Shown one piece after another: positions 21,825 through 27,929 of a stretch of DNA of 27,929 nucleotides. Source of the DNA: CBIFWW01 sp966186435 (lineage in GTDB: Bacteria; Pseudomonadota; Gammaproteobacteria; Enterobacterales; Enterobacteriaceae); contig CBIFWW010000029.1 of assembly GCA_966186435.1 (NCBI GenBank), positions 1-27,929 of the forward strand, in the 5' to 3' direction. Made by a program: the position numbers and the translations under genes. Under the pieces are notes generated by a model. The model worked only from the letters and a program-made list of their open reading frames with translations, made no database searches and was not told the DNA's origin. Every line of letters starts with the position of its first letter. The stretch's first letter is position 1.

Positions 21825-22568
21825 ATGAACGCCAGACAACAAACTATCTTACAGCTGGTTATCGACCGCGGCAGGATGAGCGTGGTCGATCTCGCCAAAC
21901 TCACCGGGGTATCCGAAGTGACGGTTCGTCAGGACTTAAATGCCCTGGAGCAGCGTAGCTTTCTAAAACGCGCCCACGGCTATGCAGTTCCCCTCGACAG
22001 TGACGACGTTGAAACCCGCATGATGAATAATTATCCGCTGAAACGCCGCCTTGCGGAGTTCGCTGCCTCACTGGTGAGCGACGGAGAAACGATATTTATC
22101 GAAAATGGTAGTAGCAATGCGCTACTGGCTCGCACCCTGGCGGAACATAAAAAGGTCACTTTAATCACCGTTAGTAGCTATATCGCCCATCTGGTAAAAG
22201 ATACGGATTGCGAGGTGATTTTACTGGGTGGGATATATCAGAAAAAAAGCGAAAGCATGATTGGCCCCCTCACCCGCCAATACATCCAGCAAGTCCACTT
22301 TACTAAGGCTTTTATTGGCGTGGATGGTTGGCAGCCGGATACCGGTTTTACCGGCCGGGATATGATGCGTACCGATGTGGTTAATGCGGTGCTGGAAAAA
22401 GGCAGTGAGAATATAGTGCTGACCGATAGTTCTAAATTCGGGACTACCCATGCTTATCCGCTGATGCCAGCCAATGCCATTAGCAGGATCATTACCGACA
22501 ATGGTTTACCTCCTGAAACTGGTCAGCTGTTTGATGTTAAGGGCATTCACGTCAACATCATTGATTAA
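21825..22568 (+). CDS. yciT: YciT, DeoR-family transcriptional regulator
   Basis: A 247-residue DeoR-family protein. The N-terminal helix-turn-helix reads MSVVDLAKLTGVSEVTVRQDLNALE. A sugar-phosphate-sensing DeoRC domain follows, with FIENGSSNALLARTL, LLGGIYQKKSESMIGPLTR, GVDGWQPDTGFTGRD and IVLTDSSKFG. It matches E. coli YciT, which lies next to osmB as here. The effector is unknown to me; the family usually responds to phosphorylated sugars. Here the start is only 45 bases after ybiW with no evident promoter, so it may be co-transcribed with ybiYW and could regulate them. This is inference. Confidence 0.92.
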   Translation: MNARQQTILQLVIDRGRMSVVDLAKLTGVSEVTVRQDLNALEQRSFLKRAHGYAVPLDSDDVETRMMNNYPLKRRLAEFAASLVSDGETIFIENGSSNALLARTLAEHKKVTLITVSSYIAHLVKDTDCEVILLGGIYQKKSESMIGPLTRQYIQQVHFTKAFIGVDGWQPDTGFTGRDMMRTDVVNAVLEKGSENIVLTDSSKFGTTHAYPLMPANAISRIITDNGLPPETGQLFDVKGIHVNIID

Positions 22569-22767
22569 CGCATTTTTATCACAATCCGCGCATGGTCGGG
22601 CTGCCAGCGCGGTATCAGAACATTCTGATCAATGAATTAAGAATAATTAACCTTACGTAATCTTCTGAAGTATTTACACTTATTAACTGCGATATAACAG
22701 AGGTAACTATCACAATGGTGACTACTGGCTTGCAGATATCGTGAAATGGTTTTACGGATGGTCCCGG

Positions 22768-22794
22768 TAAGAATGTACTTTGCGCACTATACTT
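22768..22794 (+). promoter_or_regulatory. osmB promoter: sigma-S type -10 and possible RcsB box
   Basis: CTATACTT at 22787-22794 fits the extended -10 favoured by sigma-S (CTAYACTT), 46 bases before the osmB start. Just upstream, TAAGAATGTACTTT (22768-22781) resembles the left half of an RcsB box. E. coli osmB is known to be induced by osmotic stress through sigma-S and by the Rcs phosphorelay. The remainder of 22569-22840 contains no gene I can support. Confidence 0.6.
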
Positions 22795-22840
22795 ACAGGG
22801 AGACGTCCTTCCGTGAATCAATAATTCAGGAGAAAATACT

Positions 22841-23059
22841 ATGACGTTAAATAACAAAAAAATTGCTGCAGCTTTATTGGCTATCACCGTTGCAATGTCT
22901 CTTAGCGCATGTAGCAACTGGTCCAAACGCGACCGTAACACAGCTATCGGTGCAGGTGCGGGCGCCCTGGGCGGCGCGGTCTTATCTGATGGTAGTGCTC
23001 TGGGTACCCTCGGTGGCGCCGCAGTAGGTGGTGTCATTGGTCATCAGGTTGGCAAATAA
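22841..23059 (+). CDS. osmB: OsmB, osmotically inducible lipoprotein
   Basis: A 72-residue lipoprotein precursor, the same length as E. coli OsmB. The signal peptide (KKIAAALLAITVAMS) ends in the lipobox LSAC, so Cys24 becomes the lipidated N-terminus; Ser follows, which predicts sorting to the outer membrane. The mature part is a glycine-zipper-like segment (NTAIGAGAGALGGAVL, then GTLGGAAVGGVIGHQVG). It has an AGGAG ribosome binding site and ends in a bidirectional terminator. Its precise function is unknown; it accumulates under osmotic and envelope stress. Confidence 0.97.
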   Translation: MTLNNKKIAAALLAITVAMSLSACSNWSKRDRNTAIGAGAGALGGAVLSDGSALGTLGGAAVGGVIGHQVGK

Positions 23060-23094
23060 TTCTGCCTATAGTTGATACACAGCTCTAATGTATT

Positions 23095-23120
23095 AAAGGC
23101 CACAATTGAGTGGCCTTTCT
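23095..23120. terminator. Bidirectional terminator between osmB and yciH
   Basis: AAAGGCCAC, AATTGA loop, GTGGCCTTTCT. The A run on one side and T run on the other let the perfect nine-base stem end transcripts of both convergent genes, osmB (plus) and pyrF-yciH (minus). Confidence 0.88.
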
Positions 23121-23124
23121 ATTA

Positions 23125-23451
23125 TTACCCACCCGCTAACTTCACTTTCATACCGCGCGCTTCAAGCAGGCTTTTGATTAACTCGCGCTTATCGCCCTGG
23201 ATCTCAATCACCCCATCTTTAACTGCTCCACCGCAGCCACACTTTTTTTTCAGTTCGGCGGCTATTTGCGCCAAGGTAGCATCATCCATATCAATGCCGG
23301 TGATCAGACAAACGCCTTTGCCTTTGCGGCCGCTGGTCTGGCGGGCAATGCGCACGATACCATCCCCTTTTGGCCGTACCGCAGGCTGCTTCAGCTCATC
23401 TATACGCCCGGTTCCGGTGGAGTAAACCAGACGGCTGTTATTATCGTTCAT
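23125..23451 (-). CDS. yciH: YciH, SUI1/eIF1-like translation factor
   Basis: A 108-residue SUI1-domain protein identical in length to E. coli YciH. A flexible N-terminus (SRLVYSTGTGRIDE) is followed by the compact eIF1 fold (RKGKGVCLITGIDMDDATL, ELKKKCGCGGAVKDGVIEIQG). It has been linked in vitro to selection against aberrant initiation complexes, but the role in bacteria is not settled. The ATG shares one base with the pyrF stop (TAATG), so translation is coupled to pyrF. Confidence 0.96.
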   Translation of the reverse strand: MNDNNSRLVYSTGTGRIDELKQPAVRPKGDGIVRIARQTSGRKGKGVCLITGIDMDDATLAQIAAELKKKCGCGGAVKDGVIEIQGDKRELIKSLLEARGMKVKLAGG

Positions 23452-24176
23452 TATGCCTCCAGTGACGCCCGAATAGCCGTCAGGGTTTGTGCTGGTTCTA
23501 CTGATTGGGTGATCGGACGCCCTATTACCATATAGTCAACGCCCGCGGCCAGTGCCTGTTCTGGCGTCATAATCCGCCGTTGATCCCCGGCATCACTATC
23601 CACCGGACGAATCCCTGGCGTGATCAGTTTAAACTCTTTACCCAGCGCTTGCTTGAAGCGTATTGCTTCTTGCGCCGAACAGACCACCCCGTCCAGCCCG
23701 CTACGCTGGGTTAAACGCGCCAGCTTCTCAGCATAATCTGCCGGGCTTAATGAAATGCCGAGGTCTACCAAATCGCTGGCCTCCATGCTAGTAAGCACGG
23801 TGACTGCAATCAGCAGCGGTGCATCTTTACCAAAGGGGATCAGCGCCTCACGGGCAGCATTCATCATACGCGCCCCCCCGCTGGCGTGAACATTTACCAT
23901 CCATACCCCTAGATCTGCGGCGGCGGCAACGGCCTTCGCCACGGTATTGGGAATATCATGGAATTTGAGATCGAGGAAGACGTCAAAACCCCGCCCTTGA
24001 ATATCCCGCACTAGCTTTGGCCCAAACAGCGTGAACATTTCTTTGCCAATTTTTAGGCGGCAATCCCTCGGATCGATTTTGTCTACAAATGCCAGGGCGC
24101 TGTCGCGATTATCATAATCGAGGGCAACAACAATAGGGGAATCAATCACTGAGGGGGGGTTAACAACAGGGTTCAT
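23451..24176 (-). CDS. pyrF: Orotidine 5'-phosphate decarboxylase
   Basis: PyrF makes UMP from OMP, the last step of de novo pyrimidine synthesis. The 241-residue TIM-barrel protein carries the catalytic DLKFHDIPNT motif, the KIGKEMFTLFGP strand and the phosphate-binding end GVDYMVIGRPITQS. The frame is open 54 bases further upstream, but ATG 24176 has AAGGA at good spacing and gives a length close to the 245 residues of E. coli; the variable N-terminal residues before SPIVVALDY are normal for the family. A possible -10 (TAGAAT on the minus strand near 24230) would put the transcript start downstream of the longer start. Confidence 0.96.
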   Translation of the reverse strand: MNPVVNPPSVIDSPIVVALDYDNRDSALAFVDKIDPRDCRLKIGKEMFTLFGPKLVRDIQGRGFDVFLDLKFHDIPNTVAKAVAAAADLGVWMVNVHASGGARMMNAAREALIPFGKDAPLLIAVTVLTSMEASDLVDLGISLSPADYAEKLARLTQRSGLDGVVCSAQEAIRFKQALGKEFKLITPGIRPVDSDAGDQRRIMTPEQALAAGVDYMVIGRPITQSVEPAQTLTAIRASLEA

Positions 24177-24342
24177 AGCTCTTCCTTTTGTCAGGGCACC
24201 AGCGGCGCGTTTTAGGCAAACGGCACGCATTCTACCTGCCCCGCTGTGGAAATGATAGAAACAGCTGTAAAGCTTAACTTGCTCAGTGTTAAACCCGGCC
24301 CATCTTTCATAATTTTTAGTATGTTGTAACTAAATTGGGAGT

Positions 24343-24372
24343 TTTTTTAAAAAATGAGCAGTGAATTACTGC
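24343..24372 (-). terminator. Probable terminator of lapA-lapB
   Basis: On the minus strand GCAGT, an AATTC loop and ACTGC form a short stem that overlaps the lapB stop codon, followed by TCATTTTTT. The stem has only five bases, so efficiency is uncertain. Confidence 0.5.
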
Positions 24373-25535
24373 CCATCCAGACCCCGTATCGGCTTAATGG
24401 TTGACCACGCCCGGCAAGATGGGCAGTGCCAGTACAGGCTAAAGGCGGTAAAACCACACTTCTGGCAACGGTAACGCGGCTTGGTGCGGATCTGCTCGCC
24501 AACCATTTCACGCAGCGCCAGCAGGCTCTCTTTGGCGCGCCCTTCTTCTGCTTCCATCAAGTGGTAATCCATTAAGCGATGAAACACGCGCATGGTGGGA
24601 TGACGCTGCAATTGACGAGTGATATACACCTGCGCGACATCCTGGCTCTCACGCTTTTCAATTACTTCCGCCAGCATTAGTTCAGCGGTAGCCCCGGCGT
24701 TATTGTCCACACAACGCTTGAGGAATTCGGCCCATTCATCGGGCTTATTAAGGTGCTGGTAACAACTATTAAGCATATCCAGGGTTTCACTCACCAGCTC
24801 GCTATCCTGCTCGATGACTTTTTCCAGACTATCGACCGCTTTGGCATACTCCCCTTTTTCCATCAGAATACGGCCCATCATAATGGAGATACGGGCGCTG
24901 CTGCGGTCGGCGGAAGCCCCTTTACGAAGCAGTGTTACCGCACGGTCAAGATCCTCATTACCCATAGCCTGGAGGGCAAGCTCACAGTAAAAGTGGGCAA
25001 TCTCAACCCGCTGTTTATCTTTGCCCTGTTTCACCAGGCGCTCGGCCACATCAATGGCTTTCTGCCATTCGCTGGTGGCCTGATAGATTTGCAATAGCTG
25101 CTGCAAAGCCGGAACGCGGAAATCAGTTTCATCAACCAATTGGATAAACATATCTTCGGCGCGGTCGTATAGTCCCGCCGCCATATAGTCCCGACCGAGC
25201 TGTTGCACAGCCAGCAGGCGCTGATCGTAGGTTAGCGAAGCGCTCTCCATCAAAGACTGGTGGATGCGGATGGCCCGGTCAACCTCACCGCGTGAGCGAA
25301 ACAGGTTACCCAGGGTCAAGTGCGCTTCCACAGTGCCGGTGTCTTCCTTGAGCATGTCGAGGAACAGATCCACCGCTTTATCTTGCTGGTTAGAGAGCAG
25401 GAAGTTAACCCCGGCCACGTAGTCACGTGACAGGCGGCTGGCTTCCTGTTCTTTATTTTGATGCGCACTTCTGCGCCCCATATACCAGCCGTAGGCGGCA
25501 GCAACAGGCAGCAACAGAAATAACAACTCGAGCAT
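24366..25535 (-). CDS. lapB: LapB (YciM), assembly and regulatory protein of lipopolysaccharide synthesis
   Basis: LapB is an inner-membrane-anchored protein that couples LPS synthesis to assembly by presenting LpxC to the FtsH protease. The 389-residue product matches E. coli in length. It has an N-terminal membrane anchor (residues ~1-20, MLELLFLLLPVAAAYGWYMG), then a long array of TPR helices (for example VEAHLTLGNLFRSRGEVDRA), and a C-terminal rubredoxin-like metal site with Cys357, Cys360, Cys371 and Cys374 (CQKC...CPSC), known to be needed for function. It lies six bases after lapA, and its ribosome binding site (AAGGA) overlaps the lapA end. Confidence 0.97.
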   Translation of the reverse strand: MLELLFLLLPVAAAYGWYMGRRSAHQNKEQEASRLSRDYVAGVNFLLSNQQDKAVDLFLDMLKEDTGTVEAHLTLGNLFRSRGEVDRAIRIHQSLMESASLTYDQRLLAVQQLGRDYMAAGLYDRAEDMFIQLVDETDFRVPALQQLLQIYQATSEWQKAIDVAERLVKQGKDKQRVEIAHFYCELALQAMGNEDLDRAVTLLRKGASADRSSARISIMMGRILMEKGEYAKAVDSLEKVIEQDSELVSETLDMLNSCYQHLNKPDEWAEFLKRCVDNNAGATAELMLAEVIEKRESQDVAQVYITRQLQRHPTMRVFHRLMDYHLMEAEEGRAKESLLALREMVGEQIRTKPRYRCQKCGFTAFSLYWHCPSCRAWSTIKPIRGLDGQ

Positions 25536-25541
25536 ATAACG

Positions 25542-25847
25542 TTATTCCTTGCCCGGCGCAACGTCAGTGGCTGCCGGGGACTGAGGCGGCACAAGCTGTT
25601 GTTCGAGGCGTTTAATGCGGCGTTCGGCCCGGGCTAAAGAAACGCGGGTGCGCAGCCAAAACATGGCGCAAATCAACCAGCCAATAGCAAAACCCGCGGC
25701 AAACAGCACGGCCAGAAGCGTTGAAACCCGGTAATCCCCCTGGGCAAGCAGGTAGTTAAAGTGAACAACTTGGTCATTTTGCGCGCCAAGGGTCACAGAG
25801 ATAACAAAGACTGCCAGTACCAGTAAAAAAATAAGAAGATATTTCAC
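25542..25847 (-). CDS. lapA: LapA (YciS), inner-membrane partner of LapB
   Basis: A 101-residue protein with two hydrophobic helices (YLLIFLLVLAVFVISVTLG and STLLAVLFAAGFAIGWLICA) and a cytoplasmic coiled-coil tail (RVSLARAERRIKRLEQQL), as in E. coli LapA. It assists LapB in LPS assembly control. The start codon is GTG at 25847, with GGGA upstream; the overlapping ATG reads straight into a stop. The C-terminal tail after the coiled coil differs from E. coli, as is usual. In E. coli, lapAB is under heat-shock control; I could not place a sigma-32 promoter here. Confidence 0.95.
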   Translation of the reverse strand: MKYLLIFLLVLAVFVISVTLGAQNDQVVHFNYLLAQGDYRVSTLLAVLFAAGFAIGWLICAMFWLRTRVSLARAERRIKRLEQQLVPPQSPAATDVAPGKE

Positions 25848-25917
25848 ATTACGTCCCGTATGTGTGGTTTACGCGGTTAAATGCCGGCAATGCTGATAAC
25901 GACTTATAAAGTAACAT

Positions 25918-25936
25918 TTCCCCGGCTGCCGGGGAA
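25918..25936. other. Hairpin downstream of pgpB
   Basis: TTCCCCGG, CTG, CCGGGGAA: a perfect eight-base stem in the gap between pgpB and lapA. A smaller stem (ATGCTA/TAGCAT) adjoins it at about 25935-25952. T runs are poor on both strands, so this may be an inefficient pgpB terminator or a 3'-end stabiliser. Confidence 0.45.
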
Positions 25937-25991
25937 TGCTAAAGCGATAGCATTACAACATTAGGGTAAAACCCGGTTTATCAAGCGGAAC

Positions 25992-26753
25992 TCACTGCTC
26001 ATCCCGCTCAGATATCTCTTTTTGTTCTTCAATTGGTGGCGTGAATGGGCCACAAAATCGTTGTGCCAGCCAGCATGCCAGGGTTACCAATAGCCAGGAG
26101 ATCAGCGTGGCAACCACCAAATCCCGTGGCCAGTGCATACCCAGTACCATACGGCTGCCCATTACCGCCACTGCCCACAGCCCAATTACCGCGATAGTGA
26201 TGATGCGGCGGCGCGGCCACAGCAACCCAAAGGCCAATAATGCCCAGCTGGCGGCAAACATTGTGTGCCCGGAGGGGAAGGCAAAGCCGGTTTCATGTTG
26301 CCAATGATTACGCAGCCATCCCGGTATCGATTGTTCACTGGAAAGCTGTGCCTCCACCAACTTGCCACGGGCCTTACGTTTTAAATTATAGAAATCATCT
26401 ACCGGGACATGATGATTTTCCTCAAGCCAAACCACGTAAGGGCGCGGTTCCTGCACCTGGTCTTTGACTACTGATTTAATCGCCTGCCCGGCGACAATTG
26501 CCAAGCCCAGTAAAGCAAACAGCATCAGAGCCGCCTTGAGGCGGTAACGTAAACACCATAAAAACCAACCACATAAAATGACGTGGGTGATGATCCCCCA
26601 AGGTTGGGTCACCGTTTCCGTGACCCAATATAAAGCTTTAAGCCATTGAGGATGGCCACCAGGCTGCCACGCCCACCCGCTAACCCAGACAATGGCTGGC
26701 ATGAGTAATAAAAGTAGCGCCCCGAGGGTTGTGCGCCTGGCAATTGCAAACAT
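25992..26753 (-). CDS. pgpB: Phosphatidylglycerophosphatase B, PAP2 family
   Basis: PgpB dephosphorylates phosphatidylglycerol phosphate and recycles undecaprenyl pyrophosphate at the outer face of the inner membrane. The 253-residue protein has several hydrophobic helices and all three PAP2 motifs by count: KDQVQEPRP (97-105), FPSGH with His163, and SRMVLGMHWPRD with His207 and Asp211, the same numbering as E. coli PgpB. The large periplasmic loop between the first two motifs (VPVDDFYNLKRKARG) is also characteristic. The ATG has GGAG upstream. It is divergent from ribA. Confidence 0.96.
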   Translation of the reverse strand: MFAIARRTTLGALLLLLMPAIVWVSGWAWQPGGHPQWLKALYWVTETVTQPWGIITHVILCGWFLWCLRYRLKAALMLFALLGLAIVAGQAIKSVVKDQVQEPRPYVVWLEENHHVPVDDFYNLKRKARGKLVEAQLSSEQSIPGWLRNHWQHETGFAFPSGHTMFAASWALLAFGLLWPRRRIITIAVIGLWAVAVMGSRMVLGMHWPRDLVVATLISWLLVTLACWLAQRFCGPFTPPIEEQKEISERDEQ

Positions 26754-26912
26754 AAATGCTCCGGTTAGGTAACTGGCTCAATCATAACTGAAAAGCGCCT
26801 AATGGTAAGCCACGATGACGGTAGTTGATGGTAAAAACAGCATTCCCGCCCTGCTATAGCAGCAGTTGCGGTGGGATTGTGGCAAAATGTTTGATACTGA
26901 AATCAAAATATA

Positions 26913-26924
26913 GGCCAATTGGCC
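26913..26924 (+). promoter_or_regulatory. 12-bp palindrome in the ribA leader
   Basis: GGCCAATTGGCC is a perfect palindrome about 40 bases before the ribA start, just after an AT-rich TATAGG that could serve as the -10. It might be an operator or chance. No riboswitch-like leader was seen. The rest of 26754-26963 shows no gene. Confidence 0.3.
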
Positions 26925-26963
26925 AGCGCCATTGTGCGCATGAAAGATGAATCTGGAGATCAC

Positions 26964-27554
26964 ATGCAGTTAAAACGCGTGGCAGAAGCCAAACTGCCAA
27001 CCCCGTGGGGAGACTTCCTGATGGTGGGATTTGAAGAGTTGGCCACCGGACAGGATCACGTCGCCTTGGTATTTGGGGATACCACCGGCAGCGCACCTGT
27101 GCTTGCTCGAGTGCATTCCGAGTGTCTGACGGGTGATGCCTTATTTAGTCTGCGCTGTGACTGTGGCTTCCAACTTGAAGCTGCTCTGGAACACATTGCT
27201 GAAGAGGGCAGTGGCATCCTGCTGTATCACCGCCAGGAAGGCCGTAATATCGGTCTGCTGAATAAAATTCGCGCCTATGCGTTACAGGATCAGGGTTACG
27301 ACACTGTGGAAGCCAACCATCAACTCGGTTTTGCTGCTGATGAACGGGATTTCACCCTGTGTGCGGATATGTTCAAGCTGCTGGGTGTGGATGCGGTACG
27401 TTTGCTGACTAACAACCCGAAGAAGGTGGAGATCCTGACGGAAGCGGGCATCAATATCGTTGAGCGCGTGCCGCTGATCGTGGGACGTAATCCGAAGAAT
27501 GCTAAATATCTTGATACCAAAGCCGCCAAAATGGGCCATTTGCTGTCCGAGTAA
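26964..27554 (+). CDS. ribA: GTP cyclohydrolase II
   Basis: RibA opens GTP to the first riboflavin-pathway pyrimidine, releasing formate and pyrophosphate. The 196-residue protein is the same length as E. coli RibA and nearly collinear with it. Zinc ligands Cys54, Cys65 and Cys67 (CLTGDALFSLRCDCG) are present, as are HRQEGRNIGLLNKIRAYALQ and the LLTNNPKK motif. It is the stand-alone enzyme with no fused RibB domain. ATG 26964 with GGAG five bases upstream is preferred over an in-frame start 45 bases earlier that lacks one. It ends in a terminator shared with acnA. Confidence 0.97.
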   Translation: MQLKRVAEAKLPTPWGDFLMVGFEELATGQDHVALVFGDTTGSAPVLARVHSECLTGDALFSLRCDCGFQLEAALEHIAEEGSGILLYHRQEGRNIGLLNKIRAYALQDQGYDTVEANHQLGFAADERDFTLCADMFKLLGVDAVRLLTNNPKKVEILTEAGINIVERVPLIVGRNPKNAKYLDTKAAKMGHLLSE

Positions 27555-27574
27555 GCAAATAGCTTAAAAAACTA

Positions 27575-27601
27575 AGGGCCTGTTTAACAGACCCTTTTTT
27601 T
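27575..27601. terminator. Bidirectional terminator between ribA and acnA
   Basis: AGGG-c-CTG, a TTTAA loop, CAG-a-CCCT, then seven T residues; the other side carries an A run (27566-27571), so it also works for acnA on the minus strand. One internal C/A mismatch interrupts the stem. Confidence 0.82.
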
Positions 27602-27604
27602 CGA

Positions 27605-27929
27605 TTAATCGAGCATGTTACGGATCACGTAGTGCAAGATCCCGTCGTTACGGTAGTAGTTCAATTCTGTGGCGGTGTCGATGCGGCAACGGCAATCCAC
27701 GGTTTGTTTGCGGCCATCGGCAAAGGTCAACTGCACCGGCACTGCTGCCCCAGGTTTAAGATCCGCCAAATTGGCGATGTCGATAGTCTCCTCACCAGTT
27801 AGGCCCAGGCTTTTACGCGTTACCCCCTGTGGGAACTCCAGCGGCAGGATCCCCATCCCGATCAGGTTGGAACGGTGGATACGTTCAAAGGATTCAGAAA
27901 ATACCACCCGCACTCCCAATAAACGCGGG
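27605..27929 (-). CDS. acnA: Aconitate hydratase A, C-terminal fragment (cut by window edge)
   Basis: Only the last ~107 codons are present, and the frame runs off the right edge without a start (PRLLGVRVVF at the edge). The segment SESFERIHRSNLIGMGILPL and the C-terminus CRCRIDTATEL, ILHYVIRNML belong to the swivelling domain of aconitase A (IRP-type). It isomerises citrate and isocitrate in the TCA cycle; the 4Fe-4S-binding cysteines lie in the missing part. The truncation is a window artefact, not a biological one. Confidence 0.95.
   Translation of the reverse strand, partial: PRLLGVRVVFSESFERIHRSNLIGMGILPLEFPQGVTRKSLGLTGEETIDIANLADLKPGAAVPVQLTFADGRKQTVDCRCRIDTATELNYYRNDGILHYVIRNMLD

Noticed and set aside
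17640..21830. Search for insertion-sequence ends, target duplications or attachment repeats around the fsaA-ybiYW block
   Set aside because: No inverted or direct repeat pair was found at the boundaries by eye; homologous recombination of flanks remains possible but is not visible.
22746..22844. 32-codon open frame whose stop overlaps the osmB start (ATGA)
   Set aside because: The coupling looks attractive, but the likely sigma-S promoter starts transcription inside it, there is no ribosome binding site, and the peptide resembles no known leader.
26891..26906. TTGAT ... ATCAA pair before ribA as an FNR site
   Set aside because: The gap is six bases instead of four, so an FNR dimer would not fit.
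1..27929. tRNA, rRNA, CRISPR arrays, riboswitches, defence or phage genes
   Set aside because: No cloverleaf-like sequence, spaced repeat array, T-box or riboswitch leader, or recognisable defence or phage protein was seen.

Overview
The window is ordinary chromosomal DNA from a member of the order Enterobacterales. Gene after gene is close in length, start and motifs to its Escherichia coli K-12 counterpart, and the order follows the E. coli segment tyrR-psp-sap-fabI-rnb-osmB-pyrF-ribA-acnA. Several E. coli genes of that segment are missing (pspE, the ycjM-W sugar cluster, the puu cluster, ycjD), so the genus is probably not Escherichia. I cannot resolve the genus from sequence alone. No RNA genes, CRISPR arrays, insertion sequences or phage genes were seen.

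Layout. 1-196: AT-rich DNA without a recognised gene, then a strong terminator. 197-5929 (minus strand): tyrR, ycjF, ycjX and pspD-C-B-A; the psp genes run into ycjX-ycjF as one envelope-stress transcript driven by a sigma-54 promoter. 6099-12507 (plus): pspF, the divergent activator of pspA, then the five-gene sapABCDF ABC transporter. 12508-12923: a folded sap 3' region and the fabI promoter. 12924-17039 (plus): fabI, yciW, rnb. 17095-17367: an 87-codon relic of the c-di-GMP phosphodiesterase gene pdeR (gmr), which is complete in E. coli. 17465-17647: yciZ. 17644-21779: a three-gene module, fsaA (minus) divergent from ybiY and ybiW (plus), which in E. coli lies elsewhere on the chromosome. 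21825-23059 (plus): yciT and osmB. 23125-26753 (minus): yciH, pyrF, lapB, lapA, pgpB. 26964-27554 (plus): ribA. 27605-27929 (minus): the 3' end of acnA, cut by the window edge.

The most interesting part is 17040-22570. A glycyl-radical enzyme (YbiW), its radical-SAM activase (YbiY) and a fructose-6-phosphate-type aldolase (FsaA) sit between yciZ and yciT, next to a gutted pdeR. As I recall, in E. coli YbiW plus an Fsa aldolase form an anaerobic route for 1,5-anhydroglucitol 6-phosphate, so the chemistry is not new. The location and the control region look distinctive. The divergent intergenic region has one FNR-like palindrome that would lie near -41.5 of both divergent promoters. A hexamer repeat flanks the ybiY -10 element, and a DeoR-family regulator (yciT) lies directly downstream with no obvious promoter of its own. 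That suggests, but does not prove, an oxygen- and sugar-phosphate-controlled catabolic island.
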